46,036 nt of DNA from Nitrospina sp. (GTDB lineage: Bacteria > Nitrospinota > Nitrospinia > Nitrospinales > VA-1): the NCBI GenBank assembly GCA_018653085.1, contig JABIAY010000050.1, forward strand, positions 1-46,036, read 5' to 3'. This document shows, one piece after another, positions 7,952-15,030 of the stretch. The first letter of the stretch is position 1. Every line of letters begins with the position of its first letter. Under the pieces are notes generated by a model, which was not told where the DNA came from, ran no database searches, and worked only from the letters and a program-made list of their open reading frames with translations. The position numbers were made by a program, and so were the translations under genes.

Positions 7952-8116
7952 AATAATGGTCAAGCTACTTGCTTACTCGTGCAATATGCGGGTTAGAGCG
8001 ACCTGATTTTACCTTGAGCGCCCCTGCAAACAGTTTCCTTCAAATTCAGTTGTAATCGTTCCACCCAGTTTATAAAATAGGTTGACCCATTAATAATATT
8101 TTGCAGAAAGCAAGGC

Positions 8117-9442
8117 ATGCGAAACCGTTTATTTTTACCTCTATTTTATCTCGTCATCACCAGCGCACTGATTCTTTCAGGGGTTGCAAGTGCTTATGAG
8201 GTCAATAAAAACGCGATTGCCCTGCTCATCGCAAAGGACAAAGCTGGGAAAACCGTTGGGACCGGATCGGGGTTCGTAGCCCGCCCCGAAGGAACCCTGA
8301 TTACCAATTATCACGTTCTGGTCGATGCCCATACCGTTGATGTACATTTTCCCGATGGTTCGCATTCTGCTGTCGAAGGAATATTCAAGGTCGACCGGGC
8401 TCGGGATTTTGCCGTCTTAAAATTAAAAGAAGGGTTTTACTCCACTCTCGAAATCGGTGACTCCGTGCAAGCCCATGACTACACCAGTGCTTTGGGATAT
8501 CCTTCCGCACAGGAGGCAAAAGACAGGGACCAACTCGTGCAGACCTATGGTTTTGTTCTGGGAGTTCACCCCCAGGCTCACCCTGAAATACCTTTTATTT
8601 ACACGACCACTCCATTCAGTCCGGGCTTCAGCGGCGGACCGGTTGTCAACAGTTCCAATCAGGTTGTCGGGTTGGCCACCATAGAGGGACGATCCATCAA
8701 CCTTGCCCTTCCCATAAATTCTGTCAAAGAGTTCCTGAACGAAAAAACAGCATTCTCATTTCAGCAACTTCTAAACGAGGATCAGACTTCCCTGGAAGCC
8801 ATGTATTATCGGGGGAATTTCTTTCTGTACGGACTGGGAGATCCTGATAAAGCAGTCGCCCAGTTTGAAAAAATACTGGCAAGGGATCCAAACTTTACCC
8901 TCGCCCATTACGATCTGGCTGTTGCCTACCGGGACCTGGGGATGCCAGAAAAATCCATAGCGCAATATGAAAAAACCTTGGAGCTGAGTCCTAACTTTCC
9001 GGAGGCATTGTCAAATCTGGGAGGATATTATTTTCGTTCGGGGAAGCTGGATCAAGCGGTGGAGTTGTTTAAAAAAGCCGTTCAGGTTTATCCAAACTTC
9101 ATCCAGGCCCTTTCCAATTTAGGGGCGGCACTCAACAAACAGGGTCAACCCGAGGAAGCCATTGCGCACCTGAAAAAAGCGCTGTCCCTCAACCCGGAGT
9201 TTGCTATTGCGAATTTCAACCTGGGCAATTCTCTGTTCGCGCTCAACCGTCTGGATGAAGCCCGTAAAAAGTTTGAGCTCTCCCAGAAACAGGGCATCGA
9301 TTTTCTATCCATGCATTGGAAGCTTTATGAAATTCACAAAAAAAACCAGAATCCACTGAGCGCGAAAAAAGAACTGAAAACTATTCTGGAAATTGACCCT
9401 TCCAACGAAGAAGCAAAAAAGAAACTTTCCGAGCTCCGGTAA
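8117..9442 (+). CDS. secreted trypsin-like serine protease with C-terminal TPR repeats
   Basis: 441 residues. After a signal peptide (about 1-26, ASA cleavage site) comes a chymotrypsin-fold domain with His in ITNYHVLVD, Asp in RARDFAVLKL and Ser in PGFSGGPVV, the full HtrA/DegP-like triad. There is no PDZ domain. Instead residues about 220-440 form roughly six TPR units (ALSNLGGYYFRSGKLDQA, FNLGNSLFALNRLDEA). The protein is probably periplasmic, with the TPRs recruiting substrates or partners. It stands alone between two palindromic repeats. Family assignment is firm; the substrate is unknown. Confidence 0.88.
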   Translation: MRNRLFLPLFYLVITSALILSGVASAYEVNKNAIALLIAKDKAGKTVGTGSGFVARPEGTLITNYHVLVDAHTVDVHFPDGSHSAVEGIFKVDRARDFAVLKLKEGFYSTLEIGDSVQAHDYTSALGYPSAQEAKDRDQLVQTYGFVLGVHPQAHPEIPFIYTTTPFSPGFSGGPVVNSSNQVVGLATIEGRSINLALPINSVKEFLNEKTAFSFQQLLNEDQTSLEAMYYRGNFFLYGLGDPDKAVAQFEKILARDPNFTLAHYDLAVAYRDLGMPEKSIAQYEKTLELSPNFPEALSNLGGYYFRSGKLDQAVELFKKAVQVYPNFIQALSNLGAALNKQGQPEEAIAHLKKALSLNPEFAIANFNLGNSLFALNRLDEARKKFELSQKQGIDFLSMHWKLYEIHKKNQNPLSAKKELKTILEIDPSNEEAKKKLSELR

Positions 9443-9543
9443 CCCCGCAAGGGGCAGTGAAAACCAACCTTGCACAAGGAAATAAGCGGTAAAGCTCGCA
9501 TGCTAACAAACTCCTCCCCTTTCATGGGAGAGCTTTGCTTAAC

Positions 9544-9622
9544 CGAGATTCTTCGTCGCTTTCGCTCCTCCAGAATGACAAACAGGCTTTTCTTGTCATT
9601 CTGAACGTAGTGAAGAATCTCG
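9544..9622. repeat. palindromic intergenic repeat (CGAGATTCTTC...GAAGAATCTCG)
   Basis: The outer arms CGAGATTCTTC and GAAGAATCTCG and the inner arms CAGAATGACA and TGTCATTCTG make a nested inverted repeat. Related copies with GAGATCCTTCGACAGGCTCA and GGATGAC lie at 36947-37017 and 38537-38563. This is a dispersed non-coding repeat family. Confidence 0.7.
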
Positions 9623-9682
9623 CTTTTCCGTTTTATCGGCTTACGCAACAGTCTCTTTCATGAGGGGAGGTAGGGGGGGGGG

Positions 9683-10054
9683 TCAACCACCAGGCTTTTG
9701 CCGGTCTCTACCGCCGCGACCCAGCCCATCGACAAGATAACTCAGCCCCAGTTGGTTCATTGAGACGCCTTCCTGCTCGGCGCGTCTCGCCAGTGCGGCG
9801 TGAACACTTTTCGGCACGCGCTGGATATATTTGCCGCTGTAGTCGCCCAGGTCGCGCGAAGGTGATGGCGGAGGGATGGCCTTGCCAAACTTTTTTCGCG
9901 CCTTGATCCAGTCTTTCACCGCATCGGCACCATTCTTAAAAGCTTCCTCAACGGTGTCGCCGTCGGACATGCACCCCGGCAAGTCGGGAAAGGTGATTGA
10001 AAACCCGCCGCCGTCTGTCTTGCTCAATTTTCTGACTTCTGCTGGATACTCCAT
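9683..10054 (-). CDS. hicB: HicB-family antitoxin
   Basis: 123 residues. The N-terminal half has the HicB partial RNase-H-like fold (GGGFSITFPDLPGCMSDGDTVEEAFKNGADAV). The C-terminal half is a ribbon-helix-helix-type DNA-binding segment (YIQRVPKSVHAALARRAEQEGVSMNQLGLSYL). HicB binds and neutralises HicA and represses the operon. The start ATG at 10054 follows AAGGAG by six bases and lies 10 bp after the hicA stop, so the two genes are co-transcribed toxin-first, the usual hicAB order. The probable operator is the palindrome at 10300-10325. Confidence 0.9.
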   Translation of the reverse strand: MEYPAEVRKLSKTDGGGFSITFPDLPGCMSDGDTVEEAFKNGADAVKDWIKARKKFGKAIPPPSPSRDLGDYSGKYIQRVPKSVHAALARRAEQEGVSMNQLGLSYLVDGLGRGGRDRQKPGG

Positions 10055-10064
10055 AATTAGCTCC

Positions 10065-10295
10065 TTACGCTTTTGCCTCTTCGATCAGAACAACAAACTT
10101 TTTGATATAAAACGGTTTGATGGGCCGTTTCGCCGGGATACTTAAAGATACTTCGCCAAAATCAAAAACGCAGTGGCTCGACCCGTCCTGCACCCATGCA
10201 ATATCAAAATGATCCGCCAGAGACTTGCAGTCGTCAATCCTCCACCCCTTCGGGTTGTTCTTCATTTTCTTGATGGTTTTGTCTCTTTGGCTCAC
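10065..10295 (-). CDS. hicA: HicA-family mRNA interferase toxin
   Basis: 76 residues with a dsRBD-like HicA layout: KKMKNNPKGWRIDDCKSLADHF, then the catalytic histidine region DGSSHCVFDF, then the basic, Pro-containing end IPAKRPIKPFYIKKFV. HicA cleaves mRNA and stops growth unless bound by HicB. The start codon is GTG at 10295 with no ribosome site. It lies only 4 bp after the palindromic promoter element, so the message may be leaderless or nearly so. An internal ATG at 10265 would remove part of the first helix. Typical length for the family. Confidence 0.85.
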   Translation of the reverse strand: MSQRDKTIKKMKNNPKGWRIDDCKSLADHFDIAWVQDGSSHCVFDFGEVSLSIPAKRPIKPFYIKKFVVLIEEAKA

Positions 10296-10299
10296 GCCA

Positions 10300-10325
10300 A
10301 TAAGATACTATATATAGTATCTTAT
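10300..10325. promoter_or_regulatory. 26-bp perfect palindrome at the hicAB promoter
   Basis: The left half ATAAGATACTATA is exactly the reverse complement of the right half TATAGTATCTTAT. It lies just upstream of the hicA GTG start and contains TATA-type -10-like hexamers, so binding by the RHH-type HicB would block transcription. Symmetry is directly visible; the operator role is inferred from hicAB autoregulation. Confidence 0.75.
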
Positions 10326-10351
10326 ATCAAGAGATCAAGGACTGCATCAAT

Positions 10352-10383
10352 GGGTTATGTCTTCAGACATAGCCCTTTTTTTT
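10352..10383 (+). terminator. orphan Rho-independent terminator
   Basis: A 10-bp stem (GGGTTATGTC / GACATAGCCC, one G-U) with a TTCA loop, followed by eight Ts. No plus-strand gene ends just upstream: the nearest plus-strand gene stops at 9442 and hicAB lies on the other strand. It may end an unannotated small RNA, be a relic, or insulate the retron from transcription across hicAB. Confidence 0.7.
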
Positions 10384-10654
10384 GTGTAGGCGCTATGTAG
10401 GCAAATTATTTAAAACAGGTGAGGGTTTAAAAGCACCAGAAAAAGCATTTGTTCATCTTATATGCACCTATTTGCCAAAGTCTCAACAATCTTTCATTTC
10501 TCCCGCTAAACGGGTAAAATCCAACAACAGTACTCAGGGGTTGAGGTGTAGTCAAGAATGGACTTGACCTCTTAAGACTTAATGTACTCCGAAATTCTGG
10601 ACAAAGCTTTTTAGGTCAGACAATTCCCTCCTCCCAATAATTTCGGGGAAATGA
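10384..10654. other. gene-free region upstream of the retron
   Basis: A 61-codon ORF here (10382-10567) lacks a ribosome site and any recognisable sequence, so it is not called. At 10583-10603, TGTACTCCGAAATTCTGGACA resembles the terminal inverted repeat of some IS3-type elements and may be a scar. Otherwise nothing is recognised up to the TATAAT at 10655. Confidence 0.3.
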
Positions 10655-10660
10655 TATAAT
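10655..10660 (+). promoter_or_regulatory. -10 element of the retron promoter (candidate)
   Basis: A perfect TATAAT within GATATAATG, about 45 bp before the effector ATG. No good -35 is visible at the right distance, so the call rests on the -10 alone. It would drive effector, msr-msd and RT as one transcript. Confidence 0.45.
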
Positions 10661-10705
10661 GCTCCCAATTATTTGGAGTTTAGAAAATCTAACGTTCTCT
10701 TTTAG

Positions 10706-11665
10706 ATGAATTTAGCAACTAAAACAATCAAAGCTCAGACGGAAAAGGAAAACGATATTCTCTTAGGTGGGATGGCCGAAAAAATAAAGGATAAGATTTT
10801 TATCCCTGCAAGCACTCATAAAATAAAAATATTTCTGTGTGGAGCTTCGTTAGAATTAGAAAGTTCATTACGATTTAAAATTGATCAGCTATTTAAACAT
10901 TACCACTTTTATCAATTTGAAATAATCTATCCGGAAGATTTATTTGACGAACTATTGTTTGGGCCTAATAAACAAGATTTACTGAGTCTCGAGAACTTGC
11001 TAGCAGAAAGTGTAGATGCGGTAATAATTATACCGGAAAGTAGTGGTTCATTTGCGGAGCTCGGTGCTTTTGTAAGTAATGAAAATCTGAGAAAAAAAAT
11101 TATTTGTCTTCAAGACAAAAAAAGAGTGAAAGAAAAAAGTTTTATAAATTATGGGCCTATTCGCCTTCTAAAAAAGCTGAAGCAAGGAAAGGTTATTCCT
11201 GTTGATTATCAAGATATATTACATTTTACCCCGTCACAAACGGCCCCCAGGAGTAATGAGCTAAATAAAATTAGACCAGCCATTTTTGAATTATTGAAAC
11301 AAGCTAGTCATAAGAAAAATTCAATTAACCTATTGGATGCTGAAAATTTTATTATTCCCTGTATTTATTTATTGGAAACTGCTGGGAAGAAAACTTTAGC
11401 TAAATTATTTGAATTTGGTTCGAAGCAGAATCATTCAGCTTCTAATGCAGCTACTAGCGCAGCTATAAATGTTCTTTTAAAGAAAAAACTTATTTTAAAG
11501 ACTCCAGAAGGATATGTGTTATCAAAGGCGGGGTTGAGAAAATTTAACAACTGGAGTTTTTCAAGCCGAACTAATTATTCATATAATTATAACGATTTGG
11601 ATTCAATAAGAATCGATGTTTTATCATGGAGAGAACGAAGCAAAACTAATCAATTATTTTTATGA
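10706..11665 (+). CDS. retron effector, NDT-like (St85/Ec86-type) with C-terminal winged-helix-like region
   Basis: 319 residues. Residues about 38-170 form a Rossmann-like domain of the nucleoside 2-deoxyribosyltransferase type (KIKIFLCGA; DAVIIIPESSGSFAELGAF at about 104-122). Glu118 of the SGSxAELG motif is the likely catalytic acid. Residues about 185-300 look like a helical DNA-binding domain (SNAATSAAINVLLKKKLILKTPEGYVLSKAGLRKF), as in NDT-type retron effectors. In this family the effector is held inactive by RT-msDNA and kills the infected cell on phage attack. The gene is AT-rich compared with its neighbours and lies directly upstream of the msr-msd RNA and RT. No strong ribosome site precedes ATG 10706; ATG 10772 is a possible alternative but would cut close to the first strand. 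Confidence 0.8.
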   Translation: MNLATKTIKAQTEKENDILLGGMAEKIKDKIFIPASTHKIKIFLCGASLELESSLRFKIDQLFKHYHFYQFEIIYPEDLFDELLFGPNKQDLLSLENLLAESVDAVIIIPESSGSFAELGAFVSNENLRKKIICLQDKKRVKEKSFINYGPIRLLKKLKQGKVIPVDYQDILHFTPSQTAPRSNELNKIRPAIFELLKQASHKKNSINLLDAENFIIPCIYLLETAGKKTLAKLFEFGSKQNHSASNAATSAAINVLLKKKLILKTPEGYVLSKAGLRKFNNWSFSSRTNYSYNYNDLDSIRIDVLSWRERSKTNQLFL

Positions 11666-11668
11666 AGA

Positions 11669-11830
11669 AGAGTTCTTAGCCAGACCAAGCTGGGTTGCCA
11701 TTTTGGTCTGAGCGGTGATTCGCCGCTCTAGATGAAAACTTTGGTTTATCGTATTAATGTTTAATTGCTTCTACCTCAGTTTGAGGTAGGCGCATTAAAC
11801 ATTAACAATTATTTTTGAAGTAAGAACTCT
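11669..11830 (+). ncRNA. retron msr-msd RNA
   Basis: The ends AGAGTTCTTA (a1, 11669-11678) and TAAGAACTCT (a2, 11821-11830) are perfectly complementary. a1 is followed by G11679 in the context TTAGC, the expected branching guanosine. The msr part has two hairpins: CAGACCAA/TTGGTCTG (11681-11710) and GAGCGGTG/CGCCGCTC (11710-11728, sharing one base). The msd part is a long hairpin with arms TTAATGTTTAAT (11754-11765) and ATTAAACATTAA (11794-11805), topped by CTACCTC/GAGGTAG (11771-11789). It lies between the effector stop and the RT start. By analogy the cDNA should begin near 11820 and run toward about 11740. Boundaries within msr and msd are inferred. Confidence 0.88.
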
Positions 11831-11845
11831 ACTTATTTAAGAAAT

Positions 11846-12811
11846 ATGGCCAGTCCCTCGCAAACTTCAAAGCTAAGAATGCTGGGGCTTCCTATTTTTG
11901 ATGATTTGGAAAGTTTTGCGCAGGTAACACGTCTTTCTAAAAAGTTTCTATATCTTCACTCATCCTTCTCCGATCAACACTACAAAAAATACTTTATCCC
12001 AAAAAAAAGTGGAGGCCAAAGAGAAATCTCACAACCTTCCAAAGCACACAAGGCAATTCAGGGATGGATCTTGAGAAATATTTTGGACCTTCTTCAGGTT
12101 TCTCAAGCCTCAAAGGGGTTTGCGAAAAAACAAACTACTGCAGATAATGCCATTCCCCATATTGGCGCAAATGCGATTCTGTCACTCGATTTGGAAGATT
12201 TTTTTCCAAGCATTACAGCCAATAAGGTTTATTCCATATTTCATTCTCTTGGGTATAGTAAACCTATATCCATTATGCTTACATCCATATGTACATGTGG
12301 AGGGAAATTGCCTCAAGGGAGCCCCTGTTCTCCGAAATTAGCAAATTTGGTTTGTATCCGGTTAGATAACCGGGTGCAGGGTTATGTTGGAGCTAGGGGG
12401 GTAACTTATACTCGATATGCAGATGATTTAACGTTTTCTGCTGCACATCCAGGGAAGTTAATGCATATTTTTAATTTTATAAGGAGAATTATTACGGAAG
12501 AAGGTTTCAGTTTAAATGAGAGTAAAACAAGACTGGCTGGAACGAGATTAAGGAAAAAGGTTACCGGGCTAGTTGTTACAGAAGGCGCTGTTGGAGTTGG
12601 GCGAATAAAATATAGGGAGTTGCGATCGAAAGTTTTTAACTTAACAAAAACTCAGGATATTTTTTATGACCAAAAGGAAATTAATGAAATTTACGGGTGG
12701 CTTGGATATTTAAAAAGCATTGATAGCAAAAGATATGAAAAGTTGGTTTCTCAAATTGAAACCCTTAAAAAAAATCACAAGGAAACGAGTTTAGATTATT
12801 TGTTAGTTTGA
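11846..12811 (+). CDS. retron reverse transcriptase
   Basis: 321 residues, usual retron RT length. Motifs in order: RT1-2 (KYFIPKKSGGQREISQP, about 49-65), the retron-specific NAxxH as NAIPH at 101-105, LDLEDFFPSI (114-123) with the first catalytic Asp, QGSPCSP (157-163), YADD (191-194), and the retron VTG motif in KVTGLVV (238-244). The C-terminal basic thumb region would recognise the msr hairpins. It reverse-transcribes msd to make msDNA joined by a 2'-5' bond to G11679. Only a weak ribosome site (AAGAAAT) precedes ATG 11846. It belongs with the Ec86/Sen2 (St85)-like RTs judging by the effector and motifs; the exact clade needs a tree. Confidence 0.93.
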   Translation: MASPSQTSKLRMLGLPIFDDLESFAQVTRLSKKFLYLHSSFSDQHYKKYFIPKKSGGQREISQPSKAHKAIQGWILRNILDLLQVSQASKGFAKKQTTADNAIPHIGANAILSLDLEDFFPSITANKVYSIFHSLGYSKPISIMLTSICTCGGKLPQGSPCSPKLANLVCIRLDNRVQGYVGARGVTYTRYADDLTFSAAHPGKLMHIFNFIRRIITEEGFSLNESKTRLAGTRLRKKVTGLVVTEGAVGVGRIKYRELRSKVFNLTKTQDIFYDQKEINEIYGWLGYLKSIDSKRYEKLVSQIETLKKNHKETSLDYLLV

Positions 12812-12973
12812 AGGTTTGCTACTGATCCTTCAAATACTTCCTATCCCTATTCATAAAATCTATGATCTAGAAATGGAGTGGTAGTCCCAAACTGGTACTA
12901 AAGTGCGGTATTACTACTCCCGCACTTCTGGCCCCTTCCGATTCTCGCCGTGCAGTTAACCCATTAACCCACG
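12812..12973. other. region between convergent retron and peptidase genes
   Basis: Contains an 8-bp stem, AAGTGCGG/CCGCACTT (about 12900-12928), with an 11-nt loop and no T-run. It could end retron transcription weakly, but I do not call a terminator. It marks the return from AT-rich retron DNA to ordinary chromosomal base use. Confidence 0.35.
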
Positions 12974-13909
12974 CTAAATATCCTCGAGCGTCTTCACCAC
13001 AACAGAGAAAATAGAAAACATGCTCTCGATGGAACATTTGTCCAGTGTGTCTTGAAGTGTGTGCCAGTGGGGATAATCAAAATCTATCAGAACGGTGGAG
13101 GGAATGCCCATTTGGTGGAAAGGATAATGGTCATCGTAAATCGTGTATTTCGTTTTCTCCTTCAATGCGCTAACACCCTGATCCCTGGCAACACGATAAA
13201 TTTTATCCAGAAAATCCGCACCGCCCTCCAGGGAATGGGTCTCCTTGAATATCTGTAAATCCTTGTCGCCAACCATATCAATGACCAGCACCCAGTGAGG
13301 CCATTTAGCTTTTTCCTGCTTAGCCAGTTGCTGAGCGTAATAGGTCGAGCCTAAAAGGTTCAGGCCGGAATCCTTGGCACCAAAATCCTCGCCATCAAAA
13401 AATACCAGGTGAACAGGCCGGGCAACGGGGTGTTGACTGAGGTATTGGGCAAGCCCAAGCAATACCGCAGTGCCCGAACCACCATCGTTAGCCCCCAATA
13501 TGGGCTTTGACCTGTTTGCAGGATCCGGGTCCTCATCGGCAAAGGGTCGAGTATCGAAATGAGCCCCAATCAGAATCGGGGCACCACCCTGCGTTCCTTG
13601 AAACCGAAGTTCCAGGTTGACCATGGCCTGTCTCTTTCCCTGACTGTTGGTGCTGACAAAAAATGGGTGTTCCACCACCTGGTCGGCGTATTTCCCCCCC
13701 ACCTTCCTTATTAAGTCGAGGGTCTCACGGTAGCCTTCACTATCAGGGTTTCTCGGGCCAAAGGCACAGAGCGTCTCTAGATAGTTCCAGATGATTCTGG
13801 AGTACTTTTTGGAGTCCAATGTGTTCCCAAATCCTGGCTGGACCCAGAAAAGCACAAAAACCATGCCCCCAACCGCCGTAAAATAGCGAATCTGTCTCAA
13901 TTTTTCCAT
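12974..13909 (-). CDS. M28-family peptidase / glutaminyl-peptide cyclotransferase-like
   Basis: 311 residues with an N-terminal signal or membrane anchor (about 1-28). Zn-site residues of the M28/QPCT fold are visible: GAHFDTR, GANDGGSGTAVLLGLA, VFFDGEDFG and the C-terminal DYPHWHTLQDTLDKCS. The LLGSTYYAQQL segment and DDHYPFHQMGIPSTVLID strongly resemble glutaminyl cyclases, which form N-terminal pyroglutamate on exported peptides. A true aminopeptidase would need a second metal site. I favour the cyclase, but sequence alone does not decide. Probably periplasmic. It converges on the retron. Confidence 0.8.
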   Translation of the reverse strand: MEKLRQIRYFTAVGGMVFVLFWVQPGFGNTLDSKKYSRIIWNYLETLCAFGPRNPDSEGYRETLDLIRKVGGKYADQVVEHPFFVSTNSQGKRQAMVNLELRFQGTQGGAPILIGAHFDTRPFADEDPDPANRSKPILGANDGGSGTAVLLGLAQYLSQHPVARPVHLVFFDGEDFGAKDSGLNLLGSTYYAQQLAKQEKAKWPHWVLVIDMVGDKDLQIFKETHSLEGGADFLDKIYRVARDQGVSALKEKTKYTIYDDHYPFHQMGIPSTVLIDFDYPHWHTLQDTLDKCSIESMFSIFSVVVKTLEDI

Positions 13910-14271
13910 AGAGTTATCATAAAAAAACCTCTAAAAGTGCCGCATTACTCCCGACCCTGCCTGTCTGCCCTGTTTTTCTCTTTCCTAACCGGGTGTGGCC
14001 TGACCGCCCTTAAAAGCCCAAATATCAGTCATTCTAAAAACTAATATTGTATTTCGGAGCAAAATATTTGGGAACCAGCCTGTTTTAAAGGGGATACGGG
14101 ATTAAAAATTCTCTTTTTTTGTAAAACCCCGCTAAAGTATATCCATCCAATTCCGATAATTATAACAGAAGACCGGGTTTCACCTTGGAGGGTTAGAAAA
14201 AGGTCTTTACTCCATAAAGGTAAGAAGTTACTCTTGTTTCAGCGAAACACATTAATTTAAAGGTTAGTATC
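13910..14271. other. intergenic region upstream of flgM
   Basis: 362 bp between divergent genes. The sigma-28-type promoter at 14133-14159 is the one clear element. The remainder, next to the peptidase, shows no ORF, hairpin or repeat that I can support. Confidence 0.4.
14133..14159 (+). promoter_or_regulatory. sigma-28 (FliA) promoter of flgM
   Basis: TAAAGTAT, 11 bp, TCCGATAA: one mismatch in each half against the FliA consensus TAAAGTTT-N11-GCCGATAA. Predicted transcription start is near 14167, giving a leader of about 105 nt. It fits the known feedback in which FliA transcribes the gene of its own anti-sigma factor. Confidence 0.75.
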
Positions 14272-14589
14272 ATGGAAATCCCAGGCAACGATTTTCGAGT
14301 TAAAGGCAAGACCGTTCAAGACCGGATCAAGGTCGAGGACAAAAAGTCTGCCTCCAAGAGTCCAAGCGGTACCTCCTCAGCCGGCGGAACCGAGCAAATT
14401 GCGATTTCTTCCAAGGCCAAAGATATTCAAAAAGCCACGGAAGCCGTCAATACAGCTCCGGATATTCGCATTGAAAAAGTGGAGTGTATCAAAAACGAGA
14501 TCGCACAGGGTGATTATCGCGTTTCCAGCGAAGACTTGGCAGAAAAAGTTCTCGAAAATATTATTACCGAGTCGAAGTTTTTAGGCTAA
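14272..14589 (+). CDS. flgM: anti-sigma-28 factor FlgM
   Basis: 105 residues. FlgM binds FliA (sigma-28) and blocks late flagellar genes until it is exported through the completed hook-basal body. The N-terminal half is disordered and Lys/Ser-rich. The C-terminal half has the FlgM pattern: EQIAISSKAKDIQKA, IRIEKVECIKNEIAQGDYRVSSEDLAEKVLENII. AAAGG lies nine bases before ATG 14272, and a near-consensus sigma-28 promoter lies upstream. No other flagellar gene is adjacent, so flgM is an orphan here. Lineages with dispersed flagellar genes often show this. Confidence 0.9.
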   Translation: MEIPGNDFRVKGKTVQDRIKVEDKKSASKSPSGTSSAGGTEQIAISSKAKDIQKATEAVNTAPDIRIEKVECIKNEIAQGDYRVSSEDLAEKVLENIITESKFLG

Positions 14590-14610
14590 TTCTTCCCCAA
14601 GGCTCCGCCC

Positions 14611-14631
14611 CTTACAGAACCCTTCTGTAAG
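14611..14631. repeat. perfect 9-bp hairpin after flgM
   Basis: CTTACAGAA / TTCTGTAAG around a CCC loop, 22 bp after the flgM stop. No T-run follows, so it is not a clear intrinsic terminator; it could protect the 3' end of the mRNA or be a repeat remnant. Confidence 0.5.
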
Positions 14632-14714
14632 AATGCGCCCCTGTTGCCTGTTTCTACACAGGGTCGAGACACTCATAAATCCACTATAAGGTTGGGAAGT
14701 TAATCCAGGACAAG

Positions 14715-14945
14715 CTATTTGTTCTGTGCGGAAGCGATAGGAGTAGGCAGGGTTTTCAAAAACTCTTCCAGCTGGCCAATCAGGGTGTTGACCTCCATAC
14801 CGTGCATCAAGGCCCCGTTTTCCAAGGTATCAAATTTTACGGCGAAGCAACTGCCGCAAGCCATTTGCCTTTCGTTGAAAAACCTCATGGCCTCGGGGTA
14901 AGTATTGAGAATTTCGTTGATCGTGGTATTTTTGCCGATATCCAT
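14715..14945 (-). CDS. DUF1858 redox-disulfide domain protein
   Basis: 76 residues, the usual size for the family found next to hybrid-cluster proteins. It starts MDIGKNTTINEILNTYPEAMRFFNERQMACGSCF: an N-terminal helix bundle followed by the CGSC redox pair in the position typical for this family. No hybrid-cluster gene is nearby. Related small proteins are thought to act in thiol or nitrogen-oxide redox chemistry in the cytoplasm, but the role is not established. It is transcribed away from rpmB, sharing the short divergent region 14946-15030. Confidence 0.8.
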   Translation of the reverse strand: MDIGKNTTINEILNTYPEAMRFFNERQMACGSCFAVKFDTLENGALMHGMEVNTLIGQLEEFLKTLPTPIASAQNK

Positions 14946-15030
14946 AACGATTATCCAAATCCTCTTGCCCCATTAAGGCGGTTATGGTAGCATCTCACCA
15001 TCTTTAAGACAATCTATTTCGGAGAGTTTG

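Noticed and set aside
10382-10567. 61-residue plus-strand ORF before the retron
   Set aside because: No ribosome site, no recognisable sequence, starts inside the T-run of a terminator.
12900-12928. Hairpin AAGTGCGG/CCGCACTT as retron terminator
   Set aside because: Stem is real but there is no T-run on either strand, so termination is not supported.
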